A DNA stretch of 64,000 bases, from NCBI RefSeq assembly GCF_029338195.1, contig NZ_CP119779.1, positions 310,001 through 374,000 of the forward strand, given 5' to 3'. Shown here in pieces: positions 8,904-16,164 of the stretch. Every line of letters starts with the position of its first letter. The stretch's first letter is position 1. The notes below the pieces were generated by a model, which made no database searches, was not told where the DNA came from, and was given only the letters and a program-made list of their open reading frames with translations. The position numbers and the translations under genes are program-made. Source of the DNA: Haloarcula litorea. Its GTDB lineage: Archaea; Halobacteriota; Halobacteria; Halobacteriales; Haloarculaceae.

Positions 8904-9572
8904 ATGCCACGCGACAGTTTCGCGGCCGAACTCGACGACCTCCGGGCGGACATCTGTGACCTCGGGGCCACCGTCAGCGAGCGCCTCGACCGCGCCGCCA
9001 CCGCCTACGAGGAGCGCGACGCGGCCGCGGGACACGCCGTCGCGACGGCCGACGGCGAGATCAACGAACGCTACCTGGCCCTGGAGTCGCGGTGTATCGA
9101 CCTGCTGGCGCTCCAGCAGCCCGTGGCCTCGGACCTGCGGTTCGTCACCGCGTCGTTCAAGATCCTCACCGACCTCGAACGCGTCGGCGACCTCGCCGCG
9201 AACCTCGGCGACTACGTCGAGGAGATGGAGTCGGGGGCGGTCCCCCGCGTCCCGATCACGGACATCTCGGAGATGGCCCGGACCCAGCTCGACGAGGCGC
9301 TGTCGGCCTACGAGACGGGCGACCCCGCGCGCTGCCGGGCCGTCGCCGAGGCCGACACCGACCTCGACGAGCGGTGCGGTGCCGCCACCGACGACTTGGT
9401 GCGCTCGCTCGTCAAGCAGTCCCCCTCAGAGGAGGAGCTGGAACCGCTGATGGCCGACACGCAGCGGTTCCTACTGACGGTACGGGACCTCGAACGGGTT
9501 GGCGACCACGCGGTCAACATCGCCGCCCGCACGCTGTACATGGTCGAGAGCGACGACGAGCTCATCTACTGA
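8904..9572 (+). CDS. PhoU-family regulator, copy 1
   Basis: The protein has 222 residues, made of two three-helix PhoU repeats. Each repeat ends with the metal-cluster signature: KILTDLERVGDLAANL around residues 89-104 and TVRDLERVGDHAVNIA near 196-211. Classical PhoU proteins inhibit the PstSCAB phosphate transporter or signal through PhoR, but no pst or pho gene lies here. Archaeal PhoU domains also occur with TrkA/K+ channels, and the TrkA-TrkH neighbourhood makes that role plausible. It is followed by a close paralogue, and the identical C-terminal motif (ARTLYMVE) suggests a local duplication. Confidence 0.88.
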   Translation: MPRDSFAAELDDLRADICDLGATVSERLDRAATAYEERDAAAGHAVATADGEINERYLALESRCIDLLALQQPVASDLRFVTASFKILTDLERVGDLAANLGDYVEEMESGAVPRVPITDISEMARTQLDEALSAYETGDPARCRAVAEADTDLDERCGAATDDLVRSLVKQSPSEEELEPLMADTQRFLLTVRDLERVGDHAVNIAARTLYMVESDDELIY

Positions 9573-9575
9573 ACC

Positions 9576-9580
9576 TTTTT
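9576..9580 (+). terminator. T5 tract after phoU copy 1
   Basis: Five T residues lie 3 bases after the phoU stop. Together with a separate upstream region for the second phoU, this suggests the two copies are not simply one transcript. Confidence 0.4.
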
Positions 9581-9720
9581 CATCGTCGCCCCTCCTCGAA
9601 AACCGTTCGCGAAAAACCGCAGCCCCTCGCTTCGCTCGGGGCAGTGAAACCACGCCTCGCTCCGTTCGGCGCGGGATACTCACTCTGCCCCACCCGCTCT
9701 GCCGACCCACCGTACGATAC

Positions 9721-9757
9721 GTACCGCTATTGAGTGCTCTGTACCGGATATTGAGCG
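9721..9757 (+). repeat. Tandem operator-like repeats upstream of phoU copy 2
   Basis: GTACCGCTATTGAGTG (9721-9736) and GTACCGGATATTGAGCG (9741-9757) form an imperfect direct repeat with a 20-bp period, close to two helical turns. They lie 41-77 bases before the ATG at 9798, where a regulator could bind one face of the DNA. Confidence 0.45.
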
Positions 9758-9797
9758 AATGGAAAGCCTGATACGGTCGGCCGTGGGAGACCGCCCT

Positions 9798-10478
9798 ATG
9801 CCACGCGAATCGTATCAGGAGCGGTTGGAGACGCTGCGCGAGGACGTTCTCTATATGTCGGAACTCGTCCTCGACCGGCTTCGGATGGGGCTGAGCGCGC
9901 TGGAGCAGAAAGACGAGGCGCAGGCCTGGGAGGTCATCGAAGGCGACGGCGAGGTGAACGAGCTCTACCTCGAACTCGAACAGGACTGCATCGACCTGCT
10001 GGCGCTCCAGCAGCCCGTCGCCTCGGACCTGCGGTTCATCGCGGCCTCGTTCAAGATCATCACCGACCTCGAACGGATCGGCGACCTCGCGACGAACCTC
10101 GGCGAGTACACCCTGGAGGCCGAACGCGACGTGTTCCCCGAGGTCGACATCCGCGAGGTCGCCGAGGTCGTCATCGAGATGGTCGAGGACGCGATGGACG
10201 CCTACGACCGCGAGGACGCCGAGGCCTGCTACGTCATCGCCGAGACCGACGACGAGGTCGACGCCCGGTGCGAGTCCGCCTCCGAGACGGTCGTCCGGGA
10301 CCTCATCGAGCGGGAGATCGACGCCGACTCCAGCGACGAGGACATCGAGCAGCTGATGGCCGACGTCTCCCGGCTGCTGTTGACGGTCCGGGACGTCGAG
10401 CGCGTCGGGGACCACGCGGTCAACATCGCCGCCCGCACGCTGTACATGGTCGAGAACGACGACGACCTCATCTACTGA
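9798..10478 (+). CDS. PhoU-family regulator, copy 2
   Basis: The protein has 226 residues from the ATG at 9798. An ATG at 9759 would add 13 residues with no match to its paralogue, whose protein also begins MPR-E/D-S. It has two PhoU repeats with KIITDLERIGDLATNL and TVRDVERVGDHAVNIA. It is highly similar to the upstream gene, especially in the central ALQQPVASDLRF block. The region between repeats is more acidic than in copy 1. The protein probably forms di-iron or multi-iron/Mg clusters and interacts with a transporter or sensor. No phosphate transport genes are visible, and the K+ module lies just upstream. Confidence 0.88.
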   Translation: MPRESYQERLETLREDVLYMSELVLDRLRMGLSALEQKDEAQAWEVIEGDGEVNELYLELEQDCIDLLALQQPVASDLRFIAASFKIITDLERIGDLATNLGEYTLEAERDVFPEVDIREVAEVVIEMVEDAMDAYDREDAEACYVIAETDDEVDARCESASETVVRDLIEREIDADSSDEDIEQLMADVSRLLLTVRDVERVGDHAVNIAARTLYMVENDDDLIY

Positions 10479-10853
10479 CGCCCGCCGGCAGTGGGTATAT
10501 TCCACGGGCGAAACCTCCAGTCGAAACCCCCGTTGGTTTCGACTGCGTTTCCGGCTTCTGTCGGTCGGTTCCCGGTGGGCCGATTCCACTTTCACTGCGG
10601 TCTGCACATCATTAAGTCGGAACCGCCGCTGCTAGAGAGCGTACACGGACGCCGCTGACGTGTCACTGGGAAAGACAGAAACCGCCCGAGCCGCTGCTCC
10701 GAGACTGGTAGCAAATCCGAAAGGAATCGGGGAAGGCAAGGGTTATACGACATCCACCAATACCTATTCGCCGTCACAAATGACAGGACTTCGGCCGACC
10801 GTCGAGAGGGGTATCGACCGGCAGACGGACGCTGCCGGTGGGAGGACTGACGA
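10479..10853 (+). other. 375-base intergenic region before nrdJ
   Basis: No protein gene is supported here. The region contains a strong hairpin (10519-10546) just after phoU and an AT-rich stretch, ggttatacgacatcc, near 10741-10755 that could be the promoter for the reductase gene. I saw no recognisable cobalamin riboswitch or NrdR-type box. Confidence 0.45.
10519..10546 (+). terminator. 11-bp perfect hairpin after the phoU pair
   Basis: CAGTCGAAACC and GGTTTCGACTG pair perfectly around a 6-base loop, with CGTTT following. The position 40 bases after the phoU stop suits a transcription end or RNA-stability element. A protein-binding dyad is the alternative. Confidence 0.5.
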
Positions 10854-13800
10854 ATGAGCGACGCGGAGCCGTCCGCCGGGGACCTCACGCTCCCCATCAA
10901 GCGCACGGACGGTGACACCATCGAGGAACGCCTGACGAGCAACGCCTACCACAACATTCTCCCGGCTCGCTATCTCCGGAAGGACGCGAACGGCGACCTC
11001 GTCGAGGAGCCGGAGGACCTCTTCGAGCGGGTCGCGAAGAACATCGCGCTGGCCGAGGCCGTCTTCGAGGCCGACCAGCGCGACGAGGAGATCACCGTCA
11101 CGCCCGACCAGCTCAAGCCCGACCACCCGCGCCGGGACGAACTGGCCGCGGAGGTGTTCGGGAGGGGCACCACCGCGGCGGACGACGCCGAGACGACGCT
11201 CTCAGTCTACAACGTCAACAAGTTCGCCTACGAGACCGTCGTCCCCGAGCTGCCCGAGGACGTCCGGAGCCACGTCGAGTCGATGGCCGACCGGTTCCAG
11301 GAGCAGATGGAGCAGCTCTCCTTTATGCCGAACTCGCCGACGCTGATGAACGCCGGCGACGAGCTCCAGCAGCTCTCGGCCTGCTTCGTCGACTCGCCGG
11401 AGGACGACATCGACGACATCCACCAGACGGCCAAGGAGGCCGCCCAGGTGTTCCAGTCCGGCGGCGGGATGGGCTACGCGTTCTGGCGGCTGCGCCCGTA
11501 CGGCGACCCCGTCGGCTCGACCGGCGGCATCGCCTCCGGGCCGATCACGTTCATGCGGACCTACGACCAGATGTGCGAGACCATCGCCCAGGGCGGCGCT
11601 CGACGGGGCGCACAGATGGGCGTGATGCGGGTCTCGCACCCGGACGTCATCCAGTTCATCCACGCCAAGAACAAGGACGTCTCGCTGGCCGAGACGCTGC
11701 GGCTGAACGACCCCGACGACTTCACGCACAACTCCTTCGCCGAGGCACTGGAGGAGGCCCGCGGCCTCATCGACGACGACGGCAAGGTGCCCGAGCACCT
11801 CCGGAACGCCGTCGAGGGCCACCTCTCGAACTTCAACATCTCCGTCGGCGTCACCGACGACTTCATGGACGCCCTGCAGGCCGGCGAGGAGTTCACGTTC
11901 ACCAACCCCCGGACCGGCGACCCCCACGTCGCGACCGCCGAGACCGAGGAGCTCTACGAGATGTTCGACCTCGGCGAGTACGTCGAGGCCGGCGAAGTGC
12001 TCTCGATCCCCGCCGAGAAGCTCTGGGAGCGCATCGTCGAGGGCGCCCACGAGAACGGCGAACCGGGCGTCATCTACCTCGAACGCGTCAACAAGGAGCA
12101 CTCCTTCGACGTCGAGGAACACCCCGAGCACCGCATCCTCGCGACCAACCCCTGTGGCGAGCAGCCCCTGGAGGAGTACGAGGCCTGCAACCTCGGGCAC
12201 ATCAACCTCTCGACGCTGGCGGCCGAGGACGCCCCCGACTGGCGCGTCTGGGCCGAGGAACACGCCGACGAGTACGACTCCCAGGCGGCCGCCGTCGAGG
12301 CGTTCCTCGACGAGGCCCTGGACTTCGAGGAGTTCGACGAGCGGATCGAACTCGGCACGCGCTTCCTCGAGAACGTCGTCACGATGTCTGACTTCCCGGT
12401 CGAGGAGATCGAGCGGAAGGTCCGGGAGATGCGCAAGATCGGGCTGGGCATCATGGGCCTGGCCCAGCTGTACATCCAGCTCGGCGTCTCCTACGGCTCC
12501 GAGGAGGCCAACGAGATCGCCCGGCAGGTCATGCGCCACATCAACCACGGCTCGAAGGCGACCAGCCGCGAACTCGCACAGCAGCGCGGCACCTTCGAGG
12601 AGTGGGACAACTCCAAGTACGCGGACCCGACCGAGTACCGCGAGTGGTTCGAGAAACAGACCGGCGAGGACGCCGACGACTGGGAAGACGGCTTCCCCAT
12701 CCGGAACCACAACACGACGACCATCGCGCCCACCGGCACCACGTCGATGATCGGCAACACCACCGGCGGGTGTGAGCCCATCTACAACGTCGCCTACTAC
12801 AAGAACGTCTCCGACGACGTCCAGGGCGACGAGATGCTGGTGGAGTTCGACGACTACTTCCTCCGGACCTTAGAGGAGAACGACATCGACGTCGAGGCCG
12901 TCAAGCAGGAGGCCCAGGAACAGATGGCCGACAACGCCTTCGACGGCGTCGACGGGCTGACGACGGTCCCGGACGCCATCGGCGAGCTGTTCGTCACCAC
13001 GGGCGACCTCTCCGCACAGGACCACGCCGGCGTGCAGGTCGCCTGCCAGGAGGGCGTCGACTCCGCCATCTCGAAGACTGTCAACGCCCCCAACGACTCC
13101 ACCGTCGAGGACGCCGCCGAGGTGTTCGAGTACATCTACGACCACGGCGGCAAGGGCGTCACCTACTACCGCGACGGCACCCGCTCGAAGCAGGTGCTGA
13201 CGACCCGCGCCCAGAACACGGAGTTCTCGGACATGGACGCCGAGGAGGTCGTCGCCCAGATCGAGGAGGTCTTCGGCGGCATCGAGGGCTTCCTCGAGGA
13301 CGACGCGGTCCAGGCGGCGCTGGACGACTCCGTCGAGGAGATGCTCTCGGTCGCCGACGGCGAGCAAAGCGAGTTCGCCCGCAAGCGCAACCGGCCCGAC
13401 GTCCTCCACGGCGTCACCCAGCGCATCGACACCGGCTACGGGAAGCTCTACGTCAACATCAACGAGGACCCCGAGGCCGAGCGGCCCTTCGAGCTGTTCG
13501 CCAACATCGGCAACAGCGGGGGCTTCACCGCCTCCTTCACCGAGGCGCTGGCCAAGACCATCTCGACGGCGCTGCGCTCGGGGGTCGACCCCCGGGAGAT
13601 CGCCGACGAGCTCCAGGGCATCCGGTCGCCGAAGGTCGCCTGGGACAAGGGCGAGCAGATCCAGTCCATCCCGGACGCCATCGGCACCGCGCTCCGGCGC
13701 TACCTCGACGGCGACGTCGACAAGGCCTACCCCCAGCAGGCCACGCTGGAGGAGACGGCCGAGGACGAGGAGGATGCCGAGCGTGAGGCCGCCACGCAGA

Positions 13801-13994
13801 CCGACGGCGGACCCGCCGCCCAGCCGAGCGGCACCCAGACCGCCGACGGTCCGAACGCCGACGCCGGGACGGACGCCCAGCAGGAGCTGATCGACGCCGG
13901 CGAGAGCCCGGAGTGTCCGGACTGCGGCTCGCTCTCGCTGTACTACTCGGAGGGGTGCAAGACCTGCGAGTCCTGTGGCTGGTCCGAGTGCTGA
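10854..13994 (+). CDS. nrdJ: Class II (adenosylcobalamin-dependent) ribonucleotide reductase
   Basis: The protein has 1046 residues. It reduces ribonucleotides to deoxyribonucleotides using a B12-generated thiyl radical. The active-site set is visible: Cys177 in LSACFVDSP, then Asn432, Cys434, Glu436 and Cys445 in NPCGEQPLEEYEACNLG. The 11-residue Cys434-Cys445 spacing is the one seen in class II enzymes. The phosphate-binding loop APTGTTSMIGNTTGGCEP is near residues 624-641. The C-terminus carries the shuttle and zinc-ribbon cysteines CPDCG...CKTCESCGW after a long acidic linker. No NrdB partner is present, as expected. This gene is probably a main source of dNTPs in the cell. Confidence 0.96.
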   Translation: MSDAEPSAGDLTLPIKRTDGDTIEERLTSNAYHNILPARYLRKDANGDLVEEPEDLFERVAKNIALAEAVFEADQRDEEITVTPDQLKPDHPRRDELAAEVFGRGTTAADDAETTLSVYNVNKFAYETVVPELPEDVRSHVESMADRFQEQMEQLSFMPNSPTLMNAGDELQQLSACFVDSPEDDIDDIHQTAKEAAQVFQSGGGMGYAFWRLRPYGDPVGSTGGIASGPITFMRTYDQMCETIAQGGARRGAQMGVMRVSHPDVIQFIHAKNKDVSLAETLRLNDPDDFTHNSFAEALEEARGLIDDDGKVPEHLRNAVEGHLSNFNISVGVTDDFMDALQAGEEFTFTNPRTGDPHVATAETEELYEMFDLGEYVEAGEVLSIPAEKLWERIVEGAHENGEPGVIYLERVNKEHSFDVEEHPEHRILATNPCGEQPLEEYEACNLGHINLSTLAAEDAPDWRVWAEEHADEYDSQAAAVEAFLDEALDFEEFDERIELGTRFLENVVTMSDFPVEEIERKVREMRKIGLGIMGLAQLYIQLGVSYGSEEANEIARQVMRHINHGSKATSRELAQQRGTFEEWDNSKYADPTEYREWFEKQTGEDADDWEDGFPIRNHNTTTIAPTGTTSMIGNTTGGCEPIYNVAYYKNVSDDVQGDEMLVEFDDYFLRTLEENDIDVEAVKQEAQEQMADNAFDGVDGLTTVPDAIGELFVTTGDLSAQDHAGVQVACQEGVDSAISKTVNAPNDSTVEDAAEVFEYIYDHGGKGVTYYRDGTRSKQVLTTRAQNTEFSDMDAEEVVAQIEEVFGGIEGFLEDDAVQAALDDSVEEMLSVADGEQSEFARKRNRPDVLHGVTQRIDTGYGKLYVNINEDPEAERPFELFANIGNSGGFTASFTEALAKTISTALRSGVDPREIADELQGIRSPKVAWDKGEQIQSIPDAIGTALRRYLDGDVDKAYPQQATLEETAEDEEDAEREAATQTDGGPAAQPSGTQTADGPNADAGTDAQQELIDAGESPECPDCGSLSLYYSEGCKTCESCGWSEC

Positions 13995-14071
13995 GCTGAC
14001 CACCCACCCCGCGGCCACCCGGAGCGTGTGACACCGGAGCCCGGTTCTCGCCGCCCGCTCGCCGCCGCCTT

Positions 14072-14359
14072 CTACTCGAACGCGACGACGTCGTAGACGC
14101 CTCGCACGTCCGTCTCCTCGACGCGTGCGGTGACGTCTGCCCCCTCGTCGCGGCCGGCGTCGGCGACGAGCGTGACGGGCTCGATGGCCTCTCGGCGGAG
14201 GAACGCGAGGACCCGTTCGAGCCACGAGGGGCGGCCGCCCTTCCGGCAGACGAGGATGTAGCGGGACTCCGCCAGCGACGCCAGTTCGGGGTCGAGGTCG
14301 TAGTCGTCCCGCTCCTCCGGGGGGACGACGTGGATCACCTCGCCGTCGATGGTCTCCAT
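14072..14359 (-). CDS. Small conserved haloarchaeal protein, unknown function
   Basis: The 95-residue acidic soluble protein begins METIDGEVIHVVPPEERDD and contains one basic segment (CRKGGRPSWLERVLAFLRRE). I recognise no domain. It starts 31 bases before the stop of the convergently coded molybdoenzyme side and shares its strand, so it could be the last gene of that transcript. The codon use and amino-acid composition look like those of the neighbouring core genes. The reading frame is convincing because its third positions are strongly GC-rich. Confidence 0.6.
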   Translation of the reverse strand: METIDGEVIHVVPPEERDDYDLDPELASLAESRYILVCRKGGRPSWLERVLAFLRREAIEPVTLVADAGRDEGADVTARVEETDVRGVYDVVAFE

Positions 14360-14390
14360 ACCGGTGCCTCGGGGTGGGGACGGATGTACG

Positions 14391-15914
14391 TTACCGGTCG
14401 AACCGCCGCGAGACCCAGCCGGTCGGGCCGCTCGGTCGCGGGCCCGTCTCCTCCTCCGTCTGGACGACTCCCCGCTCGTCGATCATCCGGACGACCACCT
14501 CGTGGGGCTGTCCCGGGGCGTCGTAGGCGAACTGCCACTGCCGCCAGGCGTCGGCGGCCCGGCCCTCGCCGTCGGGGGCCGGCAGGGGCTCGGAGAGGTC
14601 GGCGTCGGCCCAGGTGTCGCCGCCGTCGGTCGACACCTCGACCGCCGAGACCCCCTGGAGGCCGCCGTAGGCGTGCCCGGCCAGTTCCCGGCGGCCGTCG
14701 TTCAGCAGCCGCGCGTGGTGGAGCTTCGCGATCGGCTTGACCGGGCCGGTGCCCTGCCAGCCGCGCTTCTCCCAGTAGCCCGTCGCCTCGCGTTCCAGCA
14801 GTTCGATCTCGGAGAGCCACTTCACGTTGACCTCGCCCCAGTGGCCCGGGACCAGCGCCCGCACGGGGTAGCCGTGGCCCCGCGGGAGCACGTCCCCGTT
14901 CATCCCGTAGACCAGCAGACCGCCCCGGAGCGCCTCCAGCGGGAACTCCTCGTAGTAGTCGTCTTCGGCCCGGAGCATCACGCACTCGCAGTCGCTGTCG
15001 ACGCCGGCCTCCTCGAGGAACCGCTCGACGGGGACGCCGGTCCACAGCGCCGTGTCCATCTTCTTCCCGTTCAGCGAGTCCCCCACACAGCGCAGCGTCG
15101 AGAAGCGGTTCTCGGCCTCCATCGCCAGCAGTTCCTCGTAGTCGACGGTCACCTCCCGCTCGACGGCCCCGGTGACCGACAGCGACCAGTCCGCGGCGGC
15201 CACGTCCGGGTCGACGGCGTTGATGTCCACCTCGAAGAAGCGGTCGCTGACCAGGGGTTCGAGGCCGCCGACGTCGAGCGTCCGGGCCTCGGCGGTGGCG
15301 AGCTTGGCCTCGATGTCCTCGTTGTCCGCACCCGCCGCGTCCAGCGAGGGCGCGTTCTCCGCGGTCGCCGTCGGCGTCCGCCGCTGGCCGGCCGTGTACC
15401 CCAGCGCCGTCGCGCCGAGCGCGACGCCGACCGTCGAGAGCGCACGCCGCCGCTTCGAGGAGACCGGGGCGACCCGGCCGCCGGCGGCGTCCAGCGTCTG
15501 TGCCACTGCCACGACGCCGGCGGCCGCGAGCGCCGGCGCGGCCGCGAGGACGACTTGCCGGGTCAACGCGAGGGCGACGACCCACGTCAGGACCGCCGTC
15601 CCGACGGCGGGGAGCAGGCGGTTGTTCGCGGCCTCGCCGGTCAGGAGGGCCGCGCGGGCCGCCAGCGCCACGAGCAGGCCGGTGACGGCGACGGCCGTGA
15701 CGAGGTTCAGTTGCTGCCCGAGGCTCCCCAGCGTCGTGATCGCGAACGAGACGATCGCGCCGGGCATCGACCGTGCGAGCGTCCGTTCGACCGGGGAGGC
15801 GAGGAAGGCCGGCGTCGCCCCGGTGACGGCGAACGACCCGGCGAGTCCGGCCACGCCGGCGAGGGCGCTGACCAGCGTCACGCCCCGCCGGGAGTCGAGG
15901 ACGGCGTCTGTCAT
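14391..15914 (-). CDS. Membrane-tethered sulfite-oxidase-type molybdopterin oxidoreductase
   Basis: The protein has 507 residues. The first 140 or so carry four to five hydrophobic helices (about 14-36, 50-68, 71-92, 103-118 and 121-140). A basic SSKRRRALS then precedes a further hydrophobic stretch at 158-175, which resembles an internal Tat-type signal. Residues from about 215 form the oxidoreductase molybdopterin-binding domain. The Mo-ligating cysteine is Cys276 in FSTLRCVGDSLNG, and RGHGYPVRALVPGHWG is also present. The last 110 residues form the Ig-like dimerisation domain of the family (VSAVEVSTDGGDTW). It probably acts outside the membrane on a sulfite- or sulfoxide-like substrate, which is unknown. 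Confidence 0.87.
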   Translation of the reverse strand: MTDAVLDSRRGVTLVSALAGVAGLAGSFAVTGATPAFLASPVERTLARSMPGAIVSFAITTLGSLGQQLNLVTAVAVTGLLVALAARAALLTGEAANNRLLPAVGTAVLTWVVALALTRQVVLAAAPALAAAGVVAVAQTLDAAGGRVAPVSSKRRRALSTVGVALGATALGYTAGQRRTPTATAENAPSLDAAGADNEDIEAKLATAEARTLDVGGLEPLVSDRFFEVDINAVDPDVAAADWSLSVTGAVEREVTVDYEELLAMEAENRFSTLRCVGDSLNGKKMDTALWTGVPVERFLEEAGVDSDCECVMLRAEDDYYEEFPLEALRGGLLVYGMNGDVLPRGHGYPVRALVPGHWGEVNVKWLSEIELLEREATGYWEKRGWQGTGPVKPIAKLHHARLLNDGRRELAGHAYGGLQGVSAVEVSTDGGDTWADADLSEPLPAPDGEGRAADAWRQWQFAYDAPGQPHEVVVRMIDERGVVQTEEETGPRPSGPTGWVSRRFDR

Positions 15915-15997
15915 AGGTGGAGCGAGGGACTACCCGACGAAAGGCGTTGTCCAAATTTCCCCCAAAAAGCGAAGCCCACGGGGACCGACCCCCGAGT

Positions 15998-16120
15998 ATG
16001 AGCGACGACAGCGGCGGTCGGCCGTGTCCGATCTGTGATCGGGCGATGTACCACCGCCACTGCAAGTACGTCTGTCCGGAACACGGCGTCGTCTTCGACT
16101 GCGCTGATACGTTCTACTGA
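15998..16120 (+). CDS. HVO_2523-like zinc-finger microprotein
   Basis: The protein has 40 residues: MSDDSGGRPCPICDRAMYHR, then HCKYVCPEHG and a C-terminal DCADTFY. Two knuckles (CPIC and C-x3-CPEH-type) would bind one zinc ion. The sequence closely follows a family of tiny zinc-finger proteins conserved in haloarchaea, which I recall as HVO_2523-like. Members are thought to mediate protein or nucleic-acid contacts, and some affect swarming or biofilm growth. It is transcribed divergently from the molybdoenzyme gene, 83 bases apart, and ends 44 bases before the receiver-kinase gene. It is too short to be found by simple ORF length filters. Confidence 0.8.
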   Translation: MSDDSGGRPCPICDRAMYHRHCKYVCPEHGVVFDCADTFY

Positions 16121-16132
16121 CCCGGCTGACGG

Positions 16133-16139
16133 ATTTATT
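16133..16139 (+). promoter_or_regulatory. TATA box for the receiver-PAS kinase gene
   Basis: ATTTATT lies about 28 nt before the ATG at 16165, giving a leaderless transcript. It supports 16165 rather than the GTG at 16138 as the true start. Confidence 0.55.
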
Positions 16140-16164
16140 GTGCTCCGTGAGTAGAGTGGTGGTA

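Noticed and set aside
9641-9660. CTCGCTTCGCTCGGGG as a mobile element trace
   Set aside because: Such short clamp-like sequences are scattered through haloarchaeal intergenic DNA and there are no flanking repeats or transposase remains.
10479-10853. Cobalamin riboswitch before the B12-dependent reductase
   Set aside because: The hairpin at 10519-10546 belongs to the end of the phoU region, and I could not recognise a cobalamin core.
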